DNA of 64,000 nt. It comes from Ptiloglossa arizonensis (Eukaryota > Arthropoda > Insecta > Hymenoptera > Colletidae). The translations under genes and the position numbers were made by a program. Where the stretch lies: positions 1,426,001-1,490,000 of the forward strand of contig NW_027478395.1 of assembly GCF_051014685.1 (NCBI RefSeq), in the 5' to 3' direction. The notes under the pieces were generated by a model, which worked only from the letters and a program-made list of their open reading frames with translations, did not search any database and was not told the DNA's origin. Positions 9,761 through 21,961 of the stretch are shown piece by piece. Position 1 is the stretch's first letter. Every line of letters starts with the position of its first letter.

Positions 9761-12700
9761 CCAGCAGGAATTTTTGGGTTTGGTCAATACGGTCAAGAGA
9801 TATGGGAGTTTGAAGCTAGGAAATGCTTGAGAATGCAACAAATTTTTCGCACTTCTTCTGCTCCAAACGCTAAACCAGAATGGCCTAGTGAAAAAATACA
9901 CATACCTTTGTAATCGGGCGAGTTTCTTCTTTCAGATGTAGTAGGAATTTTTGGGTTTGGTCAATCCGTTCGCGAGATGTGGCAGTTTGAAGCTAAGAAA
10001 TGGTTGAGAAGACAACAAATTTTTCGCACTTCTGCTGCCCCAAACGCTTAACCAGAACGGCCTAGGGAAAAAAGACACATACCGTTGTAATCGGGCGAGT
10101 TTCTACATTCAGACGCAGCAGGAATTTTTGGGTGTGGTCAACCCGTTCGCGAGATATGGGAGTTTGAAGCTAAGAAATGGTTGAGAAGGCAACAAATTTT
10201 TCGCACTTCTGCTGCTCCAAACGCTTAACCAGAATGGCCTAGGGAAAAAATACACATACCGTTGTAATCGGGCGTGTTTCTACATTCAGACGCAGCAGGA
10301 ATTTTTGGGTTTGGTCAATACGGTCAAGAGATATGGGAGTTTGAAGCTAGGAAATGCTTGAGAAGGCAACAAATTTTTCGCACTTCTGCTACTCCAAACA
10401 CTTAACCAGAATGGCCTAGTGAAAAGATGCACGTACCTTTGTAATCGGGCGAGTTTCTTCTTTCAGATGTAGTAGGAATTTTTTGGTTTGGTCAATCCGT
10501 TCGCGAGATGTGGGAGTTTGAAGCTAAGAAATGGTTGAGAAGACAACAAATTTTTCGCACTTTTGCTGCTCCAAACGCTTAACCAGAATGGACTAGGGAA
10601 AAAATACAAATACCGTTGTAATCGGGCGAGTTTCTTCGTTCAGACGCAGCAGGAATTTTTGTGTTTGGTCAATCCGTTCGCGAGATATGGGAGTTTGAAG
10701 CTAAGAAATGCTTGAGAAGGCAACAAATTTTTCGCACTTCTGCTGCTCCAAACGCTTAACAATAATGGCCTAGTGAAAAAATACACATACCTTTGTAATC
10801 GGGCGAGTTTCTACTTTCAGATATAGTAGGAATTTTTGGGTTTGGTCAATCCGTTCGCGAGATGTGGCAGTTTGAAGCTAAGAAATGGTTGAGAAGACAC
10901 CAAATTTTTCGCACTTCTGCTGCTCCAAACGCTTAACAATAATGGCCTAGTGAAAAAATACACATACCTTTGTAATCGGGCGAGTTTCTACTTTCAGATA
11001 TAGTAGGAATTTTTGGGTTTGGTGAATCCGTTCGCGAGATGTGGCAGTTTGAAGCTAAGAAATGGTTGAGAAGACAACAAATTTTTCGCATTTCTGCTGC
11101 TTCAAACGCTTAACCAGAATGGACTAGGGAAAAAATACACATACCTCTGTAATCGGGCGAGTTTCTACTTTCAGTTGTAGTAGGAATTTTTGGGTTTGGT
11201 CAATCCGTTCGCGAGATGTGTCAGTTTGAAGCTAAGAAATGGTTGAGAAGACAACAAATTTTTCGCATTTCTGCTGCTCCAAACGCTTAACCAGAATGGA
11301 CTAGGGAAAAAATACACATACCTCTGTAATCGGGCGAGTTTCTACTTTCAGATATAGTAGGAATTTTGGGGTTTGGTCAATCCGTTCGCGAGATGTGGCA
11401 GTTTGAAGCTAAGAAATGGTTGAGAAGACACCAAATTTTTCGCACTTCTGCTGCTCCAAACGCTTAACAATAATGGCCTAGTGAAAAAATACACATACGT
11501 TTGTAATCGGGCGAGTTTCTACTTTCAGATATAGTAGGAATTTTTGGGTTTGGTCAATCCGTTCGCGAGATGTGGGAGTTTGAAGCTAAGAAATTGTAGA
11601 GAAGACAACAAATTTTTCGCACTTCCGCTGCTCCAAACGCTTAACCAGAATGGACTAGGGAAAAAATACACATACCGTTGTAATCGGGCGAGTTTCTACA
11701 TTCAGACGCAGCAGGAATTTTTGGGTCTGGTCAATCCGTTCGCGAGATATGGGAGTTTGAAGCTAAGAAATGGTTGAGAAGACACCAAATATTTCGCACT
11801 TCTGCTGCTCCAAACGCTTAACAATAAAGGCCTAGTGAAAAACTACACATACCTTTGTAATCGGGCGAGTTTCTACTTTCAGATATAGTAGGAATTTTTG
11901 GGTTTGGTCAATCCGTTCGCGAGATGTGGGAGTTTGAAGCTAAGAAATTGTTGAGAAGACAACAAATTTTTCGCACTTCCGCTGCTCCAAACGCTTAACC
12001 AGAATGGACTAGGGAAAAAATACACATACCTCTGTAATCGGGCGAGTTTCTACTTTCAGATGTAGTAGGAATTTTTGGGTTTGGTCAATCCGTTCGCGAG
12101 ATGTGTCAGTTTGAAGCTAAGAAATGGTTGAGAAGACAACAAATTTTTCGCATTTCTGCTGCTCCAAACGCTTAACCAGAATGGACTAGGGAAAAAATAC
12201 ACATACCTCTGTAATCGGGCGAGTTTCTACTTTCAGATGTAGTAGGAATTTTTGGGTTTGGTCAATCCGTTCGCGAGATGTGGCAGTTTGAAGCTAAGAA
12301 ATGGTTGAGAAGACAACAAATTTTTCGCACTTCTGCTGGTCCAAACGCTTAACCAGAATGCCCTAGGGAAAAAATACACATACCGTTGTAATCGGGCGAG
12401 TTTCTACTTTCAGATGTAGTAGGATATGTTTGGGTTTGGTCAATCCGTTCGCGAGATGTGGGAGTTTGAAGCTAAGATGTGGTTGAGAAAACAACAAATT
12501 TTTCGCACTTCTGCTGCTCCAAACGCTTAACAATAATGGCCAAGTGAAAAAATACACATACCTCTGTAATCGGGCGAGTTTCTACTTTCAGATATAGTAG
12601 GAATTTTGGGGTTTGGTCAATCCGTTCGCGAGATGTGGCAGTTTGAAGCTAAGAAATGGTTGAGAAGACACCAAATTTTTCGCACTTCTGCTGCTCCAAA

Positions 12701-15428
12701 CGCTTAACAATAATGGCCTAGTGAAAAAATACACATACGTTTGTAATCGGGCGAGTTTCTACTTTCAGATATAGTAGGAATTTTTGGGTTTGGTCAATCC
12801 GTTCGCGAGATGTGGGAGTTTGAAGCTAAGAAATTGTTGAGAAGACAACAAATTTTTCGCACTTCCGCTGCTCCAAACGCTTATCCAGAATGGACTAGGG
12901 AAAAAATACACATACCGTTGTAATCGGGCGAGTTTCTACATTCAGACGCAGCAGGAATTTTTGGGTGTGGTCAATCCGTTCGCGAGATATGGGAGATTGA
13001 AGCTAAGAAATGGTTGAGAAGACACCAAATATTTCGCACTTCTGCTGCTCCAAACGCTTAACAATAAAGGGCTAGTGAAAAAATACACATACCTTTGTAA
13101 TCGGGCGAGTTTCTACTTTCAGATATAGTAGGAATTTTTGGGTTTGGTCAATCCGTTCGCGAGATGTGGGAGTTTGAAGCTAAGAAATTGTTGAGAAGAC
13201 AACAAATTTTTCGCACTTCCGCTGCTCCAAACGCTTAACCAGAATGGACTAGGGAAAAAATACACATACCGTTGTAATTGGGCGAGTTTCTACATTCAGA
13301 CGCAGCAGGAATTTTTGGGTGTGGTCAATCCGTTCGCGAGATATGGGAGTTTGAAGCTAAGAAATGGTTGAGAAGACACCAAATTTTTCGCACTTCTGCT
13401 GCTCCAAACGCTTAACAATAATGGCCTAGTGAAAAAATACACATACCTTTGTAATCGGGCGAGTTTCTACTTTCAGATATATAATACTAGGAATTTTTTG
13501 GTTTGGTCAATCCGTTCGCGAGATGTGGGAGTTTGAAGCTAAGAAATGGTTGAGAAGGCAACAACTTTTTCGCACTTCTGCTGCTCCAAACGCTTAACCA
13601 GTATGGCCTAGTGAAAAAATACACATACCGTTGTAATCGGGCGAGTTTCTACATTCAGACGCAGCAGGAATTTTTGGGTTTGGTCAATACGGTCAAGAGA
13701 TATGGGAGTTTGAAGCTAGGAAATGCTTGAGAAGGCAACAAATTTTTCGCACTTCTTCTGCTCCAAACGCTTAACCAGAATGGCCTAGTGAAAAAATACA
13801 CATACCTTTGTAATCGGGCGAGTTTCTTCTTTCAGATGTAGTAGGAATTTTTGGGTTTGGTCAATCCGTTCGCGAGATGTGGCAGTTTGAAGCTAAGAAA
13901 TGGTTGAGAAGACAACAAATTTTTCGCACTTCTGCTGCCCCAAACGCTTAACCAGAACGGCCTAGGGAAAAAATACACATACCGTTGTAATCGGGCGAAT
14001 TTCTACATTCAGACGCAGCAGGAATTTTTGGGTTCGGTCAATCCGTTCGCGAGATATGGGAGTTTGAAGCTAGGAAATGCTTGAGAAGGCAACAAATTTT
14101 TCGCACTTCTGCTGCTCCAAACGCTTAACCAGAATGGCCTAGTGAAAAAATACACATACCTTTGTAATCGGGCGAGTTTCTTCTTTCAGATGTAGTAGGA
14201 ATTTTTGGGTTTGTTCAATCCGTTCGCGAGATGTGGCAGTTTGAAGCTAAGAAATGGTTGAGAAGACAACAAATTTTTCGCACTTCTGCTGGTCCAAACG
14301 CTTAACCAGAATGGCCTAGGGAAAAAATACACATACCGTTGTAATCGGGCGAGTTTCTACTTTCAGATGTAGTAGGATATTTTTGGGTTTGGTCAATCCG
14401 TTCGCGATATGTGGGAGTTTGAAGCTAAGATGTGGTTGAGAAAACAACAAATTTTTCGCACTTCTGCTGCTCCAAACGCTTAACCAGAATGGACTAGGGA
14501 AAAAATACACATACCTTTGTAATCGGGCGAGTTCCTTCTTTCAGATGTAGTAGGAATTTTTGGGTTTGGTCAATCCGTTCGCGAGATGTGGGAGTTTGAA
14601 GCTAATAAATGGTTGAGAAGACAACAAATTTTTCGCACTTCTGCTGCTCCAAACGCTTAACCAGAATGGACTAGGGAAAAAATACACATACCGTTGTAAT
14701 CGGGCGAGTTTCTACATTCAGACGCAGCAGGAATTTTTGGGTGTGGTCAATCCGTTCGCGAGATATGGGAGTTTGAAGCTAAGAAATGGTTGAGAAGACA
14801 CCAAATATTTCGCACTTCTCCTGCTGCAAACGCTTAACAATAATGGCCTAGTGAAAAAATACACATACCTTTGTAATCGGGCGAGTTTCTACTTTCAGAT
14901 ATAGTAGGAATTTTTGGATTTGGTCAATCCGTTCGCGAGATGTGGGAGTTTGAAGCTAAGAAATGGTTGAGAAGACAAAAAAATTTTTCGCACTTCTGCT
15001 GCTCCAAACGCTTAACCAGAATGGACTAGGGAAAAAAAACATACCGTTCTAATCGGGCGAGTTTCTACATTCAGACGCAGCAGGAATTTTTGGGTGTGGT
15101 CAATCCGTTCGCGAGATATGGGAGTTTGAAGCTAAGAAATGGTTGAGAAGACACCAAATTTTTCGCACTTCTGCTGCTCCAAACGCTTAACAATAATGGC
15201 CTAGTGAAAAAATACACATACCTTTGTAATCGGGCGAGTTTCTACTTTCAGATATATAATACTACGAATTTTTCGGTTTGGTCAACCCGTTCGCGAGATG
15301 TGGGAGTTTGAAGCTAAGAAATGGTTGAGAAGGCAACAACTTTTTCGCACTTCTGCTGCTCCAAACGCTTAACCAGTATGGCCTAGGGAAAAAATACACA
15401 TACCGTTGTAATCGGGCGAGTTTCTACA
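9560..15428. repeat. 5.85-kb macro-repeat, copy 1
   Basis: About 33 monomers are duplicated directly downstream at 15,429-21,130. Offsets are 5,852 bp in the left part (CCAGTATGG at 9,697 and 15,549; GATGCACG at 10,427 and 16,279) and 5,675 bp further right (TTGTAGAGAAG near 11,590 and 17,265; the 182-bp monomer insertions at 13,476 and 19,151 and at 15,251 and 20,926; CTTCTCCTGCTGCAAACG near 14,816 and 20,491). The difference is exactly one monomer. This copy itself contains the block derived from 5,450-8,920. Confidence 0.87.
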
Positions 15429-18400
15429 TTCAGACGCAGCAGGAATTTTTGGGTGTGGTCAATCCGTTCGCGAGATATGGGAGTTTGAAGCTAAGAAATG
15501 GTTGAGAAGACACCCAATTTTTCGCACTTCTGCTGCTCCAAACGCTTAACCAGTATGGCCTAGGGAAAAAATACACATACCGTTGTAATCGGGCGAGTTT
15601 CTACATTCAGACCCAGCAGGAATTTTTGGGTTTGGTCAATACGGTCAAGAGATATGGGAGTTTGAAGCTAGGAAATGCTTGAGAATGCAACAAATTTTTC
15701 GCACTTCTTCTGCTCCAAACGCTAAACCAGAATGGCCTAGAGAAAAAATACACATACCTTTGTAATCGGGCGAGTTTCTTCTTTCAGATGTAGTAGGAAT
15801 TTTTGGGTTTGGTCAATCCGTTCGCGAGATGTGGCAGTTTGAAGCTAAGAAATGGTTGAGAAGACAACAAATTTTTCGCAATTCTGCTGCCCCAAACGCT
15901 TAACCAGAACGGCCTAGGGAAAAAAGACACATACCGTTGTAATCGGGCGAGTTTCTACATTCAGACGCAGCAGGAATTTTTGGGTGTGGTCAACCCGTTC
16001 GCGAGATATGGGAGTTTGAAGCTAAGAAATGGTTGAGAAGGCAACAAATTTTTCGCACTTCTGCTGCTCCAAACGCTTAACCAGAATGGCCTAGGGAAAA
16101 AATACACATACCGTTGTAATCGGGCGTGTTTCTACATTCAGACGCAGCAGGAATTTTTGGGTTTGGTCAATACGGTCAAGAGATATGGGAGTTTGAAGCT
16201 AGGAAATGCTTGAGAAGGCAACAAATTTTTCGCACTTCTGCTACTCCAAACACTTAACCAGAATGGCCTAGTGAAAAGATGCACGTACCTTTGTAATCGG
16301 GCGAGTTTCTTCTTTCAGATGTAGTAGGAATTTTTTGGTTTGGTCAATCCGTTCGCGAGATGTGGGAGTTTGAAGCTAAGAAATGGTTGAGAAGACAACA
16401 AATTTTTCGCAATTTTGCTGCTCCAAACGCTTAACCAGAATGGACTAGGGAAAAAATACAAATACCGTTGTAATCGGGCGAGTTTCTTCGTTCAGACGCA
16501 GCAGGAATTTTTGTGTTTGGTCAATCCGTTCGCGAGATATGGGAGTTTGAAGCTAAGAAATGCTTGAGAAGGCAACAAATTTTTCGCACTTCTGCTGCTC
16601 CAAACGCTTAACAATAATGGCCTAGTGAAAAAATACACATACCTTTGTAATCGGGCGAGTTTCTACTTTCAGATATAGTAGGAATTTTTGGGTTTGGTTA
16701 ACCAGTTCGCGAGATGTGGGAGTTTGAAGCTAAGAAATGGTTGAGAAGACAACAAATTTTTCGCAATTCTGCTGCTTCAAACGCTTAACCAGAATGGACT
16801 AGGGAAAAAATACACATACCTCTGTAATCGGGCGAGTTTCTACTTTCAGATGTAGTAGGAATTTTTGGGTTTGGTCAATCCGTTCGCGAGATGTGTCAGT
16901 TTGAAGCTAAGAAATGGTTGAGAAGACAACAAATTTTTCGCATTTCTGCTGCTCCAAACGCTTAACCAGAATGGACTAGGGAAAAAATACACATACCTCT
17001 GTAATCGGGCGAGTTTCTACTTTCAGATATAGTAGGAATTTTGGGGTTTGGTCAATCCGTTCGCGAGATGTGGCAGTTTGAAGCTAAGAAATGGTTGAGA
17101 AGACACCAAATTTTTCGCACTTCTGCTGCTCCAAACGCTTAACAATAATGGCCTAGTGAAAAAATACACATACGTTTGTAATCGGGCGAGTTTCTACTTT
17201 CAGATATAGTAGGAATTTTTGGGTTTGGTCAATCCGTTCGCGAGATGTGGGAGTTTGAAGCTAAGAAATTGTAGAGAAGACAACAAATTTTTCGCACTTC
17301 CGCTGCTCCAAACGCTTAACCAGAATGGACTAGGGAAAAAATACACATACCGTTGTAATCGGGCGAGTTTCTACATTCAGACGCAGCAGGAATTTTTGGG
17401 TCTGGTCAATCCGTTCGCGAGATATGGGAGTTTGAAGCTAAGAAATGGTTGAGAAGACACCAAATATTTCGCACTTCTGCTGCTCCAAACGCTTAACAAT
17501 AAAGGCCTAGTGAAAAACTACACATACCTTTGTAATCGGGCGAGTTTCTACTTTCAGATATAGTAGGAATTTTTGGGTTTGGTCAATCCGTTCGCGAGAT
17601 GTGGGAGTTTGAAGCTAAGAAATTGTTGAGAAGACAACAAATTTTTCGCACTTCCGCTGCTCCAAACGCTTAACAAGAATGGACTAGGGAAAAAATACAC
17701 ATACCTCTGTAATCGGGCGAGTTTCTACTTTCAGATGTAGTACGAATTTTTGGGTTTGGTCAATCCGTTCGCGAGATGTGTCAGTTTGAAGCTAAGAAAT
17801 GGTTGAGAAGACAACAAATTTTTCGCATTTCTGCTGCTCCAAACGCTTAACCAGAATGGACTAGGGAAAAAATACACATACCTCTGTAATCGGGCGAGTT
17901 TCTACTTTCAGATGTAGTAGGAATTTTTGGGTTTGGTCAATCCGTTCGCGAGATGTGGCAGTTTGAAGCTAAGAAATGGTTGAGAAGACAACAAATTTTT
18001 CGCACTTCTGCTGGTCCAAACGCTTAACCAGAATGCCCTAGGGAAAAAATACACATACCGTTGTAATCGGGCGAGTTTCTACTTTCAGATGTAGTAGGAT
18101 ATGTTTGGGTTTGGTCAATCCGTTCGCGAGATGTGGGAGTTTGAAGCTAAGATGTGGTTGAGAAAACAACAAATTTTTCGCACTTCTGCTGCTCCAAACG
18201 CTTAACAATAATGGCCAAGTGAAAAAATACACATACCTCTGTAATCGGGCGAGTTTCTACTTTCAGATATAGTAGGAATTTTGGGGTTTGGTCAATCCGT
18301 TCGCGAGATGTGGCAGTTTGAAGCTAAGAAATGGTTGAGAAGACACCAAATTTTTCGCACTTCTGCTGCTCCAAACGCTTAACAATAATGGCCTAGTGAA

Positions 18401-21130
18401 AAAATACACATACGTTTGTAATCGGGCGAGTTTCTACTTTCAGATATAGTAGGAATTTTTGGGTTTGGTCAATCCGTTCGCGAGATGTGGGAGTTTGAAG
18501 CTAAGAAATTGTTGAGAAGACAACAAATTTTTCGCACTTCCGCTGCTCCAAACGCTTATCCAGAATGGACTAGGGAAAAAATACACATACCGTTGTAATC
18601 GGGCGAGTTTCTACATTCAGACGCAGCAGGAATTTTTGGGTGTGGTCAATCCGTTCGCGAGATATGGGAGATTGAAGCTAAGAAATGGTTGAGAAGACAC
18701 CAAATATTTCGCACTTCTGCTGCTCCAAACGCTTAACAATAAAGGGCTAGTGAAAAAATACACATACCTTTGTAATCGGGCGAGTTTCTACTTTCAGATA
18801 TAGTAGGAATTTTTGGGTTTGGTCAATCCGTTCGCAAGATGTGGGAGTTTGAAGCTAAGAAATTGTTGAGAAGACAACAAATTTTTCGCACTTCCGCTGC
18901 TCCAAACGCTTAACCAGAATGGACTAGGGAAAAAATACACATACCGTTGTAATTGGGCGAGTTTCTACATTCAGACGCAGCAGGAATTTTTGGGTGTGGT
19001 CAATCCGTTCGCGAGATATGGGAGTTTGAAGCTAAGAAATGGTTGAGAAGACACCAAATTTTTCGCACTTCTGCTGCTCCAAACGCTTAACAATAATGGC
19101 CTAGTGAAAAAATACACATACCTTTGTAATCGGGCGAGTTTCTACTTTCAGATATATAATACTAGGAATTTTTTGGTTTGGTCAATCCGTTCGCGAGATG
19201 TGGGAGTTTGAAGCTAAGAAATGGTTGAGAAGGCAACAACTTTTTCGCACTTCTGCTGCTCCAAACGCTTAACCAGTATGGCCTAGTGAAAAAATACACA
19301 TACCGTTGTAATCGGGCGAGTTTCTACATTCAGACGCAGCAGGAATTTTTGGGTTTGGTCAATACGGTCAAGAGATATGGGAGTTTGAAGCTAGGAAATG
19401 CTTGAGAAGGCAACAAATTTTTCGCACTTCTTCTGCTCCAAACGCTTAACCAGAATGGCCTAGTGAAAAAATACACATACCTTTGTAATCGGGCGAGTTT
19501 CTTCTTTCAGATGTAGTAGGAATTTTTGGGTTTGGTCAATCCGTTCGCGAGATGTGGCAGTTTGAAGCTAAGAAATGGTTGAGAAGACAACAAATTTTTC
19601 GCACTTCTGCTGCCCCAAACGCTTAACCAGAACGGCCTAGGGAAAAAATACACATACCGTTGTAATCGGGCGAATTTCTACATTCAGACGCAGCAGGAAT
19701 TTTTGGGTTCGGTCAATCCGTTCGCGAGATATGGGAGTTTGAAGCTAGGAAATGCTTGAGAAGGCAACAAATTTTTCGCACTTCTGCTGCTCCAAACGCT
19801 TAACCAGAATGGCCTAGTGAAAAAATACACATACCTTTGTAATCGGGCGAGTTTCTTCTTTCAGATGTAGTAGGAATTTTTGGGTTTGTTCAATCCGTTC
19901 GCGAGATGTGGCAGTTTGAAGCTAAGAAATGGTTGAGAAGACAACAAATTTTTCGCACTTCTGCTGGTCCAAACGCTTAACCAGAATGGCCTAGGGAAAA
20001 AATACACATACCGTTGTAATCGGGCGAGTTTCTACTTTCAGATGTAGTAGGATATTTTTGGGTTTGGTCAATCCGTTCGCGATATGTGGGAGTTTGAAGC
20101 TAAGATGTGGTTGAGAAAACAACAAATTTTTCGCACTTCTGCTGCTCCAAACGCTTAACAAGAATGGCCTATTGAAAAAATACACATACCTTTGTAATCG
20201 GGCGAGTTTCTACTTTCAGATATAGTAGGAATTTTTCGGTTTGGTCAATCCGTTCGCGAGATGTGGGAGTTTGAAGCTAAGAAATGGTTGAGGAGGCAAC
20301 AACTTTTTCGCACTTCTGCTGCTCCAAACGCTTAACCAGAATGGCCTAGGGAAAAAATACACATACCGTTGTAATCGGGCGAGTTCCTTCTTTCAGATGT
20401 AGTAGGAATTTTTGGGTGTGGTCAATCCGTTCGCGAGATATGGGAGTTTGAAGCTAAGAAATGGTTGAGAAGACACCAAATATTTCGCACTTCTCCTGCT
20501 GCAAACGCTTAACAATAATGGCCTAGTGAAAAAATACACATACCTTTGTAATCGGGCGAGTTTCTACTTTCAGATATAGTAGGAATTTTTGGATTTGGTC
20601 AATCCGTTCGCGAGATGTGGGAGTTTGAAGCTAAGAAATGGTTGAGAAGACAAAAAAATTTTTCGCACTTCTGCTGCTCCAAACGCTTAACCAGAATGGA
20701 CTAGGGAAAAAAAACATACCGTTCTAATCGGGCGAGTTTCTACATTCAGACGCAGCAGGAATTTTTGGGTGTGGTCAATCCGTTCGCGAGATATGGGAGT
20801 TTGAAGCTAAGAAATGGTTGAGAAGACACCAAATTTTTCGCACTTCTGCTGCTCCAAACGCTTAACAATAATGGCCTAGTGAAAAAATACACATACCTTT
20901 GTAATCGGGCGAGTTTCTACTTTCAGATATATAATACTACGAATTTTTCGGTTTGGTCAACCCGTTCGCGAGATGTGGGAGTTTGAAGCTAAGAAATGGT
21001 TGAGAAGGCAACAACTTTTTCGCACTTCTGCTGCTCCAAACGCTTAACCAGTATGGCCTAGGGAAAAAATACACATACCGTTGTAATCGGGCGAGTTTCT
21101 ACATTCAGACGCAGCAGGAATTTTTGGGTT
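15429..21130. repeat. 5.7-kb macro-repeat, copy 2, one monomer shorter
   Basis: This follows copy 1 directly. Near 16,670-16,740 two class B monomers of copy 1 (around 10,800-11,050) are represented by a single monomer. That monomer carries GGTTTGGTTAACCAGTTCGC, a variant absent from copy 1. Between about 20,158 and 20,410 the sequence also differs in type from copy 1 (14,480-14,720) without a change in length, then returns to the same offset. Both look like local unequal exchange or conversion after the large duplication. Confidence 0.85.
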
Positions 21131-21319
21131 TGGTCAATACGGTCAAGAGATATGGGAGTTTGAAGCTAAGAAATGGTTGAGAAGACAACAAATTTTTCGC
21201 ACTTCTGCTGCCCCAAACGCTTAACCAGAACGGCCTAGGGAAAAAATACACATACCGTTGTAATCGGGCGAATTTCTACATTCAGACGCAGCAGGAATTT
21301 TTGGGTTTGGTCAATCCGT
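21131..21319. repeat. Junction monomer between two macro-repeat domains
   Basis: About one monomer lies between the end of the 5.7-kb macro-repeat and the start of the 5,681-bp repeat. It is class A, with GGTCAATACGGTCAAGAG followed by CTGCTGCCCCAAACG and AGAACGGCC, a combination also seen elsewhere in the left half. Nothing but satellite is present. Confidence 0.7.
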
Positions 21320-21588
21320 TCGCGAGATATGGGAGCTTGAAGCTAGGAAATGCTTGAGAAGGCAACAAATTTTTCGCACTTCTGCTGCTCCAAACGCTTA
21401 ACCAGAATGGCCTAGTGAAAAAATACACATACCTTTGTAATCGGGCGAGTTTCTTCTTTCAGATGTAGTAGGAAATTTTGGGTTTGTTCAATCCGTTCGC
21501 GAGATGTGGCAGTTTGAAGCTAAGAAATGGTTGAGAAGACAACAAATTTTTCGCACTTCTGCTGGTCCAAACGCTTAACCAGAATGGC

Positions 21589-21961
21589 CTAGGGAAAAAA
21601 TACACATACCGTTGTAATCGGGCGAGTTTCTACTTTCAGATGTAGTAGGATATTTTTGGGTTTGGTGAATCCGTTCGCGAGATGTGGCAGTTTGAAGCTA
21701 AGAAATGGTTGAGAAGACAACAAATTTTTCGCACTTCTGCTGGTCCAAACGCTTAACCAGAATGGCCTAGGGAAAAAATACACATACCGTTGTAATCGGG
21801 CGAGTTTCTACTTTCAGATGTAGTAGGATATTTTTGGGTTTGGTCAATCCGTTCGCGAGATGTGGGAGTTTGAAGCTAAGATGTGGTTGAGAAAACAACA
21901 AATTTTTCGCACTTCTGCTGCTCCAAACGCTTAACAATAATGGCCTAGTGAAAAAATACAC
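21589..21961. repeat. Two adjacent 178-bp monomers with TAGGATATTTTTGGG
   Basis: A one-base insertion (GGAATTTTT to GGATATTTTT) gives a 178-bp step between two neighbouring monomers. The second also has GAAGCTAAGATGTGGTTGAGAAAAC. Single copies of the form occur near 8,348 and 12,420 (with GATATGTTT) and near 14,372, 18,095, 20,047 and 22,890. The pair recurs at 27,270-27,642. The antisense strand is open for 64 codons here, but only because of the monomer's composition. Confidence 0.8.

Noticed and set aside
21767..21961. Repeated 64-codon antisense open frames (also at 8,291, 12,363, 14,316, 18,038, 19,991, 21,589, 22,835, 27,270, 27,448 and 28,516)
   Set aside because: They are the same satellite strand read in one frame, each starting and stopping at fixed monomer positions. 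Their recurrence reflects the DNA repeat, not protein conservation.
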